The notes: generated by a model not told the origin, from the sequence alone. DNA of 64,000 bases from Roseiarcus fermentans (GCF_003315135.1 NZ_QNRK01000022.1:56463-120462); one strand, 5' to 3'; numbered from the stretch's first letter, positions 30,368-39,454 are shown. Translations and numbers: made by a program.

Positions 30368-30886
30368 TCACCGACCTCCCGAGACCCTGCCCCCGAGGCC
30401 CTCTCCGCCATCGCCGTCGCCAGTCATCGTCTCTCGAAATCTCTTGATCGCGTCCTGGATTCCAGTCGAAATCATTCTGGCGGCGTCGACCGCGGCCCCA
30501 ATTTTCGCCAAGTCGAAATCGTCGTAGCCCTTTCGAACCACGTGGCGGAATCGTCTCGCTTCGTCGACGGCGTGTAACAGGGTCCCGGTCAGAATCGCCG
30601 GGCGATCGTCCCGTATGGCCCTCCCGATCCTGCGGACGACCTGCGCGTGATAGTCGCCGCCGCTCGTTGGTTTTTCCTCCCCCAGGATCTCCAGTATCCG
30701 CTCGAATGAGCCTTCGAGGGACGTGTATCCGGCCTGCATTGCCTGCATGAACGCCATGCGGCCTTTGTAACTGGGAAGGTCATCGGCTGCGGACAGGCCT
30801 TCGTCGAAGAGAGCGGCGGCGTTGCGGAAGTGTTTGGCCGAAGACTCGATGTCGTCGTCGACCTCGAGCCAGCGTGCGTCCGTCAT
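30368..30886 (-). CDS. hepT: HEPN-domain toxin (HepT-like)
   Basis: A 172-residue helical protein of the HepT-like HEPN group. The catalytic RNase region of HEPN toxins (R-x4-6-H) is represented by RRFRHVVRKGY at residues 111-121, the form seen in HepT-like proteins paired with nucleotidyltransferases. The preceding helices (LPSYKGRMAFMQAMQAGYTSLEG) fit the four-helix bundle. The ATG overlaps the stop of the upstream nucleotidyltransferase gene by 4 bases. In known MNT/HEPN pairs the HEPN protein is an RNA-targeting toxin neutralised by AMPylation near this motif; that mechanism is inferred here. Confidence 0.8.
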   Translation of the reverse strand: MTDARWLEVDDDIESSAKHFRNAAALFDEGLSAADDLPSYKGRMAFMQAMQAGYTSLEGSFERILEILGEEKPTSGGDYHAQVVRRIGRAIRDDRPAILTGTLLHAVDEARRFRHVVRKGYDDFDLAKIGAAVDAARMISTGIQDAIKRFRETMTGDGDGGEGLGGRVSGGR

Positions 30887-31209
30887 GCGATGATCCTCGA
30901 TTCTGCAAGAACTCTCCTTTGGAAGGGTTCGGTACACCACGCCATGGGCTTTATGTCGGATTCGATCTTCATCTCCGCACAGAGCGCCTCGGCCAGACGC
31001 CAGGCTTCGGCCTCGAACGCCTCGGGGAAGTCTATGAGCAGATCGACATCGCTGTCGTAGCGGGCTTCGCCTTTGGCCAGCGATCCATAGAGGACGTACC
31101 GCCCGCCGTGCGTGCGCGCGAAATCGCGCAACCGCGATTCGAGCTTGGCGGCGATGCCGGCGCGTCTCAGTGCTTCATCGTATTTTCTGCGCTCGATAGA
31201 CCTGAACAT
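30883..31209 (-). CDS. mntA: MNT-type nucleotidyltransferase antitoxin (MntA-like)
   Basis: A 108-residue minimal nucleotidyltransferase. The hallmark GS-x10-DxD is complete: YGSLAKGEARYDSDVDLLID with G42-S43 and D54/D56. In MNT/HEPN systems this protein AMPylates the toxin and blocks it. A short upstream AAAGGA at 5 bases supports ATG 31209. The gene is first in the two-gene unit and translationally coupled to the HEPN gene. Position next to gadB and 470 gene-free bases suggests an accessory insertion. Confidence 0.85.
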   Translation of the reverse strand: MFRSIERRKYDEALRRAGIAAKLESRLRDFARTHGGRYVLYGSLAKGEARYDSDVDLLIDFPEAFEAEAWRLAEALCAEMKIESDIKPMAWCTEPFQRRVLAESRIIA

Positions 31210-31678
31210 GCCGTCCTTTCGGCATTCCGCCTCGACCGTCCCTGTGGAAGGAATGACCCGGCCGACAAACTCCGAGGCAAGCTTCGCCTGCAGCGAATAT
31301 CACAATAGTCAGTCAGACCGAATGCGAGCTGGGCGTCCGGATCGGTGTCGGGCGCATGGGTCTCTTCGGCTTCGGCCGAGCCGCCGCGCGCGCCTCGGGC
31401 GCGCTCGCGAGGATCCGCCGCCAAGGCGCCGACCGCCGGTTGACCCATGGTCCCGCCGGCATGAGCCGGGGGCCGGACGGCGGCGCCGAAACACAGGCGT
31501 TGGAGAACCGGTCACCGCCACGGCCTTATCCCTTTTTTGCTCATCGGCCGGAATAAAACGGCGTTCGGTATGGTCTCCTAAGCAGACGCTCACAAACACA
31601 GCGGAGCGCCGAAGTTGGGATCGGCCTCGTCAACGCTGCGGGGGCGCGTATCCACCAACGTGACCTTTGGAGAACACG
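31210..31678. other. 469-base gene-free region
   Basis: Contains the promoter side of the MNT/HEPN pair and of the small exported protein gene. No gene, hairpin or repeat stood out on either strand. Confidence 0.45.
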
Positions 31679-31930
31679 ATGAACACCCTCTCGAATAGCA
31701 CGCTTGCGCTCGGATTGAGCCTCGTTTTCGCTTCCCCTCACGCGGCCTTCGCCGCCGGCGCCCCGGACCCCGCCCCGCAGCCAAGCCATCATCGCCTGGA
31801 CCCCTTCGCCAAGGCCCGGGCGCTTGTTCCGCCCGCGCCCCGCGTGGCCGCGCCCGCCGGGCGCGTTCCGGAGACCGACGGCCTCAGCCGCAACACCGAG
31901 GAGTGCAATTACGGCTGCATCGACGATTGA
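31679..31930 (+). CDS. Small exported proline-rich protein
   Basis: An 83-residue protein: signal peptide with core LALGLSLVFASPHAAFA, then a Pro/Ala-rich mature part that ends NTEECNYGCIDD with two cysteines four residues apart. ATG 31679 has GGAG 6 bases upstream. Not recognised. The 3' end faces the amidase gene, read from the other strand 88 bases later. Confidence 0.65.
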   Translation: MNTLSNSTLALGLSLVFASPHAAFAAGAPDPAPQPSHHRLDPFAKARALVPPAPRVAAPAGRVPETDGLSRNTEECNYGCIDD

Positions 31931-32018
31931 GGCTGCGCGTCCGACGACCCTTTCCCAGCGGCGCGGCTGCGTCGCCGCCCTGCCGCCGCCCGCCGCAATC
32001 CTCTTGCCGCGCGAGGTC

Positions 32019-33488
32019 TCAGGCGAACGCCGGCGGCGGGACGAAACCGCCGAACGCGCGCTCGATCAGCCGCGCCAGTTCGAGCGTCGTGCGGTCCTCG
32101 AGCCGGGGGCCGACGATCTGGACCCCGATCGGCAGACCGTCCGGCGTGCGTCCGACCGGGATCGCGGTGGCCGGCAGCCCGGGCAGGGTGGCGACGCCCG
32201 GCCACAGGAGTTGGTCGACATAGGGGCTCGGTTCGCCGTTGACGATCAGCCGGCGCCGCTCCTGGTCGGGGCCGTGGTCGTGCGGGAAGGCGGCGGTCGG
32301 CATGACCGGGCAGATCAGCGCATCGAAATCGCGGAAGAAAGCGCGCCAGGCCGCGCGCAGGCCGGCGCGGCGATCGCCGTCGGCGGTCCAGGCGCGAAAC
32401 GTCTGGTTGACCCCGCGCAGGCGCTCGGCCGCGAGGCTGGCGTCGGCCGGATCGAGGCTTTGCGCCGCCGCAGCGGCCTGCGCAAAGGGTTCGTCCGGCA
32501 TGCGCGCGGCGAGCGTCGCCAGCAGCGCGCGCATGTAGAGCCGCGCCGCCGCTTCGAGATCGGGCACGCGCGCGCTGTCGCGGGAGACGCGCGCGCCGGC
32601 CTTTTCCAGCCCGGCCGCGAGATCTTCGATCGCCGCGGCGATCGGCGCGTCCGTCGGGCCGAGGGGATGCTGCGTCAGCGCCAGCACGCGGGCGCCGGCG
32701 AGACTCGTGACGCGCGGCGGCGGCAACGCGAGGCGATAGCCGACGCCGTCCTCGAGTTCGTCCGGTCCGGCGATCGCGTCGAACAGAGTGGCGAGATCGT
32801 CGGCCGTGCGCGCCATCGGCCCGACGACCGCCAGGTCGACCGAGCCCGGCAGGTCCGGGACGAAGGGCGGCGCATGGCCGCGCGACGGCACGAGGCCGTG
32901 GGTCGGCTTGTGCGCGAACACGCCGCAGAAATGGGCGGGCGCGCGCAGCGAGCCGCCGATATCGGACCCCAGCGACAGAGGGCCGAAGCCGGCGGCGAGC
33001 GCGGCGGCCGAGCCGCCCGACGAGCCGCCCGGCGTGCGCGCCGGATCGTACGGGTTGTTGGTGACCCCGTAGAGGTCGTTGTAGCTCTGCCAGTCGCCGA
33101 GCGCGACGGGCACGTTGGTCTTGCCGAGAACGACCGCGCCGGCCGCCTTGACCCGGGCGACGATCAGCGCGTCCTCGGATGGCCGGTATTCGCGCGCTTG
33201 CGGAAAGCCCCAGGTGGTCGGGGTTCCGGCGAGATTGTAGCTTTCCTTGATCGTCATCGGCACGCCGAGCAGGGGCCCGCGCTCGCCCTGCGCCAACCGC
33301 TGATCGGCCTCGGCGGCCGCGGCGAGCGCGGCGTCGAAGCTTCTCACGCACATGGCGTTGAGCGCGGAGTCGGCGGCCTCGATGCGCGCGATCGCGTCGC
33401 GCGCCAGTTCCACGGCGGACACCCGCCGCGCTCCCAGCGCCGCGGCGAGGTCCGCGGCGCTTGCGTAAGTCCATGGCGACCTGTGCAT
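32019..33488 (-). CDS. Amidase (amidase signature family)
   Basis: A 489-residue amidase-signature hydrolase. The Ser-cisSer-Lys triad is visible: lysine in VPMTIKESYNLAG, and TPGGSSGGSAAALAAGFGPL with both serines, followed by SLGSDIGGSLRAPAHFCGVF. It resembles the non-GatA amidases that hydrolyse linear amides; the substrate is unknown. ATG 33488 begins MHRSPWTYASAADLAAAL, as in relatives. No gatB or gatC is near, which argues against a Glu-tRNA amidotransferase role. Confidence 0.9.
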   Translation of the reverse strand: MHRSPWTYASAADLAAALGARRVSAVELARDAIARIEAADSALNAMCVRSFDAALAAAAEADQRLAQGERGPLLGVPMTIKESYNLAGTPTTWGFPQAREYRPSEDALIVARVKAAGAVVLGKTNVPVALGDWQSYNDLYGVTNNPYDPARTPGGSSGGSAAALAAGFGPLSLGSDIGGSLRAPAHFCGVFAHKPTHGLVPSRGHAPPFVPDLPGSVDLAVVGPMARTADDLATLFDAIAGPDELEDGVGYRLALPPPRVTSLAGARVLALTQHPLGPTDAPIAAAIEDLAAGLEKAGARVSRDSARVPDLEAAARLYMRALLATLAARMPDEPFAQAAAAAQSLDPADASLAAERLRGVNQTFRAWTADGDRRAGLRAAWRAFFRDFDALICPVMPTAAFPHDHGPDQERRRLIVNGEPSPYVDQLLWPGVATLPGLPATAIPVGRTPDGLPIGVQIVGPRLEDRTTLELARLIERAFGGFVPPPAFA

Positions 33489-33785
33489 GACCGTTTCCCC
33501 CGGGTTTCGACCCCGCCGAAGGAACTGCGAAAGCCGCGCCGGGTCAAGCCGCGGTCGGCCAGGCGCGCGTCGGCGCAGGCCTATGACGGCCGCCGCCGGC
33601 AGCGCCGAAAGGCGTATTGACGGCGCCCGATCGTCAGGATGGCCTCCGGCCGGCGCAGCGCGTAAGCTTTCGACGCTGTTCGGCGAAGACGATCGTGGCG
33701 AGACAGGCGCGATCCTGTTCGCCTGGGATTGGTTCATTGCCGACGTCAATTTCCTTCGACTGACCGATCTTAGCGGAGACCCGTG

Positions 33786-34040
33786 ATGAGAGGCATTCTT
33801 GTCTTGGCAGGCTGTCTGATTGTGTCGCTCCCAACCTCCCTTTCTCTCGCCGACGCCGCCTCGTCCGACGGCGCCCTCGCGGGCGTCATCGTCGAGAGGC
33901 CGATCTCCCCTGTCCCGCCCGCGCCGGTCGGGCCGCCGGGCTGGATCAACCCCGGCGGCCCGATGCGCCCGGCGCCGCCGGTGATCCACTGCATGTGCCT
34001 GCGGCTGGTCGGCGGCCGTGCCGTGCCCTGCTGCCCCTGA
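33786..34040 (+). CDS. Small exported cysteine-containing protein
   Basis: An 84-residue protein. ATG 33786 has GGAG 7 bases upstream; GTG 33783 is an alternative. A signal peptide (LVLAGCLIVSLPTSLSLADA) precedes a Pro/Gly-rich mature part, VPPAPVGPPGWINPGGPMRP, that ends HCMCLRLVGGRAVPCCP with four cysteines. The cysteine cluster suggests metal binding or disulfides in the periplasm. No family recognised. Confidence 0.6.
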   Translation: MRGILVLAGCLIVSLPTSLSLADAASSDGALAGVIVERPISPVPPAPVGPPGWINPGGPMRPAPPVIHCMCLRLVGGRAVPCCP

Positions 34041-34059
34041 GCCCTCGGCCGCGGACCTC

Positions 34060-35454
34060 TCAGGCCGCAGGCGACCCGGCCATCGCCAGCCGGCCCGACT
34101 CGGCGAAGCGCCGCCCCGCCAGCAGCGCCGCGGCGAATCCGAGGCCGAGCAGGAGGACCACGCTCGGCTCGGGAACCACAGCGGCGCCGTCGATGACGAA
34201 GGTCGGCGTCAGGGCCGACAGCGAGACGTCCAGGCCGACGAGTTCGGCGACCGGCGGGTCCTGGCCCGCGGCGGTGAAGTCAAGGATGGTGGCGCCGCCG
34301 ACGTGGGTGACGCTGAGCCACTGGCCGAGCGTCGACGGGTCGCCGTTCCATGACGTTCCGGTCATGAGGTAGCCCAGGTCGAGGCGGTCGCCGCCGCTGA
34401 TCGAGAACCCGGAAATCACGTCGTAGCCGGTCGTGTGAAGGACGATGGTGTCGTTCGTCGATCCGTGGCCGAGGTCGATGGCGTTCTTCCAGCCGCCGGC
34501 CGCGATCACCGAGTCCTTGACGGCGGAGCCGGAGATCCAGCTGACGCCGCCGCCGGTGACGACCGTGTTGTCGTCGCCTCCGATCGTGATGACGTTCACG
34601 CCCTTGCCGGCGACGATCGTGCTGGCGCCGGCGGCCGCATCGATATGGTTGACGCCGTTTCCAACCACCACGGTGTCGAATCCGCCGGTCAGGGTGGCGT
34701 GGGCGCTGGACGGCGTGAACGTCGGCCCGAGGCCGTTGCCGTTGGAATTGCCGTTGCCGAACCCGATGTTGTCGGCGCCGTTGCCGGAACCGGACGAACC
34801 GCCGACGGCGAGGTTGCCGTTGTCGTTGCCGTTCAGCAGCCCGACGTTGCCGCTGCCGTTGTGATCGCCGGAGCCCGGGCTCGAGCCGAGCCCGTTCAGG
34901 TTGCCGTTGAGGGCGCCGATGTTGTTGTTTCCGTTGGAGGCGCCGCCGTTCACGTCGCCGTTGAAGACGCCGATGTTGCCGTTGCCGCTGCTGGCGGAGG
35001 CGTTGGCGAGGCCGTTGAACGCGCCGATGTTGCCGGAGCCGGCGTTGAACGCGCCGATGTTCCATTGCGGCGGGTTGGTCGCGCCGGCGAGCTCGGCCTG
35101 GGTCGGTTGCGGCCAGTCCGCCGCCGCGAGCGTCGCGGAGAAGGCGTTTCCGTAGGAGGCGGTCAGCGTGTGCGCGCCGAACCCGACGCTGCCCGTCGCC
35201 CCGCCGGCGTAGACCGTGTTCACGCCATTGCCGAGAACGACCGTGTTGAAGGCGCCGCCGAGGCTGATCGTGTTGAGACCGTTGCCGAGGTCGACGGTCG
35301 AGAGCCCGTCGCCGCCGGACACCGATCCCGCCGATCCGACGACGACGCTGGCGAAGCCCGTCAGGTGGACCGGGTCGCCGACGCTGGTGACCACGCCGCC
35401 GATCGGTCCGTTCAGGCTGAACGAAAAGTAGGGAAGGGTTGAAGAAGATGTCAT
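34060..35454 (-). CDS. Repeat-rich PEP-CTERM sorting domain protein
   Basis: A 464-residue surface-type protein. Residues 50-95 and 260-310 carry GNGVNTV-type strands like RTX/bacterial adhesin repeats. Residues 132-243 hold NIGxxNG repeats (NIGAFNAG, NIGAFNGLAN, NIGVFNGDVN, NIGALNGNLNG) that look like mycobacterial MPTR repeats. Residues 346-362 (DVISGFSISGGDRLDLG) resemble the type I secretion C-terminal motif. The end has the PEP-CTERM signal: VPEP at 427-430, a hydrophobic stretch (431-447) and RR. Surprisingly, no N-terminal signal peptide is visible after ATG 35454 (GGAG at 6 bases). Confidence 0.8.
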   Translation of the reverse strand: MTSSSTLPYFSFSLNGPIGGVVTSVGDPVHLTGFASVVVGSAGSVSGGDGLSTVDLGNGLNTISLGGAFNTVVLGNGVNTVYAGGATGSVGFGAHTLTASYGNAFSATLAAADWPQPTQAELAGATNPPQWNIGAFNAGSGNIGAFNGLANASASSGNGNIGVFNGDVNGGASNGNNNIGALNGNLNGLGSSPGSGDHNGSGNVGLLNGNDNGNLAVGGSSGSGNGADNIGFGNGNSNGNGLGPTFTPSSAHATLTGGFDTVVVGNGVNHIDAAAGASTIVAGKGVNVITIGGDDNTVVTGGGVSWISGSAVKDSVIAAGGWKNAIDLGHGSTNDTIVLHTTGYDVISGFSISGGDRLDLGYLMTGTSWNGDPSTLGQWLSVTHVGGATILDFTAAGQDPPVAELVGLDVSLSALTPTFVIDGAAVVPEPSVVLLLGLGFAAALLAGRRFAESGRLAMAGSPAA

Positions 35455-35830
35455 CACGAGCTCCATGCGAATTGGCTTCGCGCAAGCAACGTCAGTGGAC
35501 GCGCGGCTTTCGAAAGGAGCATGATGGAAGCGTCCCCGTAGAAAGTCGTCCCGCGCGCCAGGAGAGCAGCGCAGAGTCGGAGCTCGAGCAGAAGAGAATC
35601 TTGCTCATCGTCCGACAGAGGTGATGATCTACGGATCAGAAGGAAAAGCGTTTAAGCGAGAACGTAAAATTATGTTACCGTAGCGGCAGGCAATACGGCT
35701 CGCGGGAGGCGGGCGGGATCAGCCCGCGCCGCCTGGGCGGCGGCGGAACGGACGGCGGGGAGGGAGCAGCGGCGCGTTCGCCCTGCGGTCGAGCGACGAA
35801 AAGGGCGGCGCCGGGGTCAGGCTCGGCCGG
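35455..35830. other. Intergenic region upstream of the PEP-CTERM gene
   Basis: The part up to 35700 holds the leftward promoter region. AAAATTATGTTACCG at about 35664-35680 is the only AT-rich stretch. Nothing recognisable is coded. Confidence 0.4.
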
Positions 35831-35945
35831 TCAATCCGCGGCCTTCGCCTCGACCGGGCCGGACTCCTTGCCCTTGGCGCCGGCGTCGCGGTCGACGGAT
35901 ACGATCACCGCGATCCCGGCGGCGTCGCCAGGATCGGATCTGCCG
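35831..35945 (-). pseudogene. rplQ: Duplicate fragment of the rplQ 3' end
   Basis: On the minus strand this reads PGDAAGIAVIVSVDRDAG then [15 protein letters not shown] and stop, against [18 protein letters not shown] then [15 protein letters not shown] in rplQ at 37399. Over the 93 bases 35821-35913 I count about 8 differences. Similarity extends past the stop into GCTCGGCCGGTCA and part of the terminator region. The 5' three quarters of the gene is absent, so it cannot encode L17. Confidence 0.85.
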
Positions 35946-36183
35946 TCGCCCACGGCGTCAAGTCGGCGGGCCTGTTCGCTTCGGCATGCAGCGCGTGATC
36001 GACGGGGATGAGCGCGGCGGCGAGGCTGATCGCGCGCCCTCCGCCCTTAGCCCCTGGATAGGGAAGTCCCGACCAGCGCGGCGCCGAGGAAGGCCGAACG
36101 GCGAGTCCGACTGCGTCGTCATCCGCCGGGTCGCCGGCGCGCCCCGCGCACGGGCAGGGCGGCGTCGGCGAGCCGGCGGCCGC

Positions 36184-37095
36184 TCAGAAGGCCCTGTTGA
36201 TTGTGAGGCTTACGACCTGCGTCGACGGCCTCCAAGCGGAACTGCCGACCAATGTTCCCAAACTCGTCGTGCTGCCGTTCGGATTGGTGAACGGGCTGGC
36301 AAAATTTGCGGTGTGCCTCGACGTCACGGCGTAGCTGTAATTGACGTCGATGAACCACCCCGAGCCAAGGAAGTAGGTGGCGCCGACCATGGCCGCGCCG
36401 CCGATGACCCAGCTGTAGTTGGAAAAATTCTGAGGCGCGCCGGATTGATCGACGATGCTTCCGCCGATGTCCGCCAGACCGACCAGACCATTCAGTTGCG
36501 TGCGCGTTTGCGAGAGCGTCGGGCCCAAGCCCGCATAGACCATGGTTCTGCCGAAGGAATGGCCGAGAAACGGAATGAGGTCGATTTCCTGAACGATTGT
36601 CGTCTGGGCGGCGCGCACATAGGCAGGCCCCGAGAACGGCACAGATACGCCGTTGCTGACGTTGGTGAACGAACCGAATTGAGGGATAATGGAATTGTTG
36701 TTTGTCGACGTCGCTCCCAGATAATTGTATGTAAGCTTCGCTCCCCACAGCCAATCGCTGGCGCCGAAGCGCTGGTAGTAGCCAGCCTGAAGAGACGGCG
36801 CGAACGCAAACTTGCTGTTCATCGAAATTTTCGCCGGCCCTTGCGCGCTGCCATAGTCAACCAAAACGCCGTTCTGGTAAACGTTGGATGTTCCGATGGC
36901 ATAGACGTCCTGGCTGCCGAAATGGACGGCGTTGGCGCTTGCTCCCAAGCCGGCGAAGAACGCGCTGTTCGGCATGGACCATGGATTCGGCGTCACAAGA
37001 ACAGGCGCCGCGGCTGGCTGTGACAGATCCGCGGCCTCTGCGGAGCCGGCGACGAGAGCGGTCACGGCCGCAACGGCGAGACACAGGTCTCTCAT
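36184..37095 (-). CDS. Outer-membrane beta-barrel protein
   Basis: A 303-residue exported protein: signal peptide with core LAVAAVTALVAGSAEA, then ADLSQPAAAPVLVTPNPW and alternating barrel strands with many aromatics. It ends VVSLTINRAF, with the terminal phenylalanine typical of outer-membrane proteins. YYQRFGASDWLWGAKLTYNY and WVIGGAAMVGATYFLGSGWF are representative strands. ATG 37095 has GGCGGA upstream and an AT-rich promoter region behind it. The gene lies between rplQ and a partial rplQ copy and is lower in G+C than the neighbours, so it may have been inserted here. Confidence 0.8.
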   Translation of the reverse strand: MRDLCLAVAAVTALVAGSAEAADLSQPAAAPVLVTPNPWSMPNSAFFAGLGASANAVHFGSQDVYAIGTSNVYQNGVLVDYGSAQGPAKISMNSKFAFAPSLQAGYYQRFGASDWLWGAKLTYNYLGATSTNNNSIIPQFGSFTNVSNGVSVPFSGPAYVRAAQTTIVQEIDLIPFLGHSFGRTMVYAGLGPTLSQTRTQLNGLVGLADIGGSIVDQSGAPQNFSNYSWVIGGAAMVGATYFLGSGWFIDVNYSYAVTSRHTANFASPFTNPNGSTTSLGTLVGSSAWRPSTQVVSLTINRAF

Positions 37096-37340
37096 GAGTT
37101 TTCCGCCTTCTGTTGCTAACTTCGCTATGACGTTTTTATATTGCCGCATTTTGCTCCAAAGTGAAATATTATTTTGCCGTCTATCTAAAATGTACAGTCG
37201 CAACATAAGCTGTCGAGGGTGAGATGCTGGCGCACGCAGCGCGGGTCCGTGATGTTTCGCCCCTTCGGTCGGGAGACTCCAATCGAAAATCATTGCCGGC
37301 TTAGCGAGCTCGCCTGCGTCGACGCCGCCGTCGGACGAGC

Positions 37341-37368
37341 AAAAAAAAGGCGGAGCCGGGGCTCCGCC
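37341..37368 (-). terminator. Rho-independent terminator of the rpsM-rplQ operon
   Basis: On the minus strand: GGCGGAGC-CCCG-GCTCCGCC followed by eight T. It is the textbook intrinsic terminator, 30 bases after the rplQ stop. Confidence 0.9.
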
Positions 37369-37398
37369 TGAACAAATTCCGTCATCCGGCTCGGCCGG

Positions 37399-37809
37399 TC
37401 AGTCTGCGGCCTTCGCCTCGACCGGGCCGGAATCCTTGCCCTTGGCGTCGACGTCGCGGTCGACGAATTCGATCACCGCCATCGCGGCGTTGTCGCCGGG
37501 GCGGAAGCCGGCCTTCATGATGCGCAGGTAGCCGCCGTTGCGGTCCTTGTAGCGCGGGCCGATGACGTCGATCAGCTTGCCGACGAGGGCGGCGTCGCGC
37601 AGCCGCGAAATCGCGATGCGGCGGGCGTGCAGGTCGCCGCGCTTGCCGAGCGTGACCAGCTTCTCCACCACCGGGCGAAGGTCCTTGGCCTTCGGCAGGG
37701 TGGTCGTGATCTGCTCGTGCTTGATCAGCGCCTGCGCCATGTTGGCGAACATCGCCTGACGGTGCTCGGCGGTGCGGTTGAAACGGCGCTTCGCGCGTCC
37801 GTGATACAT
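37399..37809 (-). CDS. rplQ: 50S ribosomal protein L17
   Basis: A 136-residue L17 starting [20 protein letters not shown], with YTGRL-type core replaced as in alphaproteobacteria by [17 protein letters not shown] and the tail [18 protein letters not shown]. Part of the large ribosomal subunit near the exit tunnel. Last gene of the S13-S11-alpha-L17 operon; a strong terminator follows. A heptamer repeat array fills the spacer to rpoA. Its 3' end has a second, decayed copy 1.5 kb away at 35831-35945. Confidence 0.97.
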   Translation of the reverse strand: MYHGRAKRRFNRTAEHRQAMFANMAQALIKHEQITTTLPKAKDLRPVVEKLVTLGKRGDLHARRIAISRLRDAALVGKLIDVIGPRYKDRNGGYLRIMKAGFRPGDNAAMAVIEFVDRDVDAKGKDSGPVEAKAAD

Positions 37810-37869
37810 TGGCTGTCTCCTTCATCGGGTCTGCGGCCGCCGTGCCAAGGAACGGCCGCTTGTTTTAGG

Positions 37870-37928
37870 CAGTCGGCAGTCGGCAGTCGGCAGTCGGCAG
37901 TCGGAAATCACCCGACTGCCGACTGCCG
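37870..37928. repeat. Heptamer tandem repeat and hairpin between rpoA and rplQ
   Basis: Five AGTCGGC units (37871-37904, the last one base short) followed by CGACTGCCGACTGCC (37913-37927), which is the inverse complement of the last two units. The pair can fold to a perfect 15-base-pair stem with a 9-base loop in the intercistronic mRNA. Confidence 0.85.
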
Positions 37929-37942
37929 AAGCCCGACCGCCG

Positions 37943-38974
37943 TCAATAATGCTCTTCGAACCTCTTCGCCAGGTCCTCGATGTTCTCCGGCGGCCAGCCC
38001 TGGACCTCCATGCCGAGGTGCAGGCCCATCTGCGCCAGCACTTCCTTGATCTCGTTGAGCGACTTGCGGCCGAAGTTCGGCGTGCGCAGCATCTCGCCCT
38101 CGGTCTTCTGGATCAGATCGCCGATGTAGGTGATGTTGTCGTTCTTGAGACAGTTGGCCGAGCGGACGGACAGTTCGAGCTCGTCCACCTTCTTGAGCAG
38201 CGCCGGATTGAAGGCGAGCTCGGGGATGGCGTGCTGGGCTTCCTCGCGCCGCGGCTCCTCGAAGGTGACGAACACCGCGAGCTGGTCCTGGAGGATGCGG
38301 GCGGCGTAGGCGAGCGCGTCCTCGGGCGAGATCGCGCCGTTGGTCTCGATCGTCATCGTCAGCTTGTCCTTGTCGAGGTCCTGACCCTCGCGGGTCGCCT
38401 CGACCCGGTAGCTCACCTTCTTCACCGGCGAGAACATGCTGTCGATCGGCAGGAGGCCGATCGGCGAATCCTCGGCCCGGTTGCGCTCGGCCGGGACGTA
38501 GCCCTTGCCGGTCGTGACCGTGAACTCGATGCGCAGGTCCGCGCCCTCGTCGAGGTTGCAGATGACGAGGCCCGGATTGAGGATCTGGATGTCGCCGGTG
38601 GTCTGGATGTCGCCCGCGACGACCGGGCCCGGCCCGCGGCGTTTGAGGACGAGGCGCTTGACGCCGTCGCCCTGCATCTTGACCGCGATGTCCTTGACAT
38701 TGAGCACGATGTCGACGACGTCCTCGCGGACGCCGGGAATCGACGAGAATTCGTGCAGCACGCCGTCGATGTGGACCGACGTGATCGCGGCGCCCTGCAG
38801 CGAGGACAGCAGCACCCGCCTGAGCGAGTTGCCGAGCGTCTGGCCGAAGCCGCGCTCGAGGGGCTCGGCGACCACGGTCGCGGTGCGGCGATTGTCGTCG
38901 CCCGGCATCACCTCGAGCTTCTTCGGCTTGATGAGTTCTTGCCAGTTCTTCTGGATCACGGGACGGCCTTCCAT
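37943..38974 (-). CDS. rpoA: DNA-directed RNA polymerase subunit alpha
   Basis: A 343-residue RNA polymerase alpha. The N-terminal domain has [21 protein letters not shown] and [19 protein letters not shown] for assembly with beta and beta'. The C-terminal domain (from about residue 260) has [41 protein letters not shown], which contacts UP elements and activators. Third gene of the operon. Confidence 0.98.
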   Translation of the reverse strand: MEGRPVIQKNWQELIKPKKLEVMPGDDNRRTATVVAEPLERGFGQTLGNSLRRVLLSSLQGAAITSVHIDGVLHEFSSIPGVREDVVDIVLNVKDIAVKMQGDGVKRLVLKRRGPGPVVAGDIQTTGDIQILNPGLVICNLDEGADLRIEFTVTTGKGYVPAERNRAEDSPIGLLPIDSMFSPVKKVSYRVEATREGQDLDKDKLTMTIETNGAISPEDALAYAARILQDQLAVFVTFEEPRREEAQHAIPELAFNPALLKKVDELELSVRSANCLKNDNITYIGDLIQKTEGEMLRTPNFGRKSLNEIKEVLAQMGLHLGMEVQGWPPENIEDLAKRFEEHY

Positions 38975-39064
38975 GTGAAGGAAACGCGGGCCGCCGGGCG
39001 CGCGGACGCGCCACAGGGCCGAATGGGCGCGCCGTTCAGGGGAACGATCGGCGCGCCGACAGGA

Positions 39065-39454
39065 TCAAACGCGCCGGCGCTTGCGCGGGCGGCAGCCGTT
39101 GTGCGGGATCGGGGTCACGTCGCGGATCGAGGTGACGGTGAAGCCCGCCGCCTGGATGGCGCGCAGCGCCGACTCGCGGCCCGAGCCCGGGCCGGAGACC
39201 TCGACCTCGAGCGTGCGCATCCCGTGCTCGGACGCCTTGCGAACCGCGTCTTCGGCGGCGATCTGGGCGGCGAACGGGGTCGACTTGCGCGAGCCCTTGA
39301 AGCCCATGGTGCCGGCCGACGACCACGAGATGGTGTTGCCCTGGGCGTCGGTGATGGTGATCATCGTGTTGTTGAACGTCGAGTTGACGTGTGCGACGCC
39401 CGACACGATGTTCTTGCGTTCGCGGCGACGGACGCGGGTAGCCTCTTTTGCCAT
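39065..39454 (-). CDS. rpsK: 30S ribosomal protein S11
   Basis: A 129-residue S11 with [40 protein letters not shown] and the C-terminal [19 protein letters not shown]. It forms part of the 30S platform. ATG 39454 starts [17 protein letters not shown]; an upstream start would add five residues. Second gene of the operon. Confidence 0.98.
   Translation of the reverse strand: MAKEATRVRRRERKNIVSGVAHVNSTFNNTMITITDAQGNTISWSSAGTMGFKGSRKSTPFAAQIAAEDAVRKASEHGMRTLEVEVSGPGSGRESALRAIQAAGFTVTSIRDVTPIPHNGCRPRKRRRV

Noticed and set aside
37870..37928. Possible CRISPR-like repeats
   Set aside because: The unit is 7 bases in direct tandem without spacers, plus an inverted copy. It is a microsatellite and hairpin.
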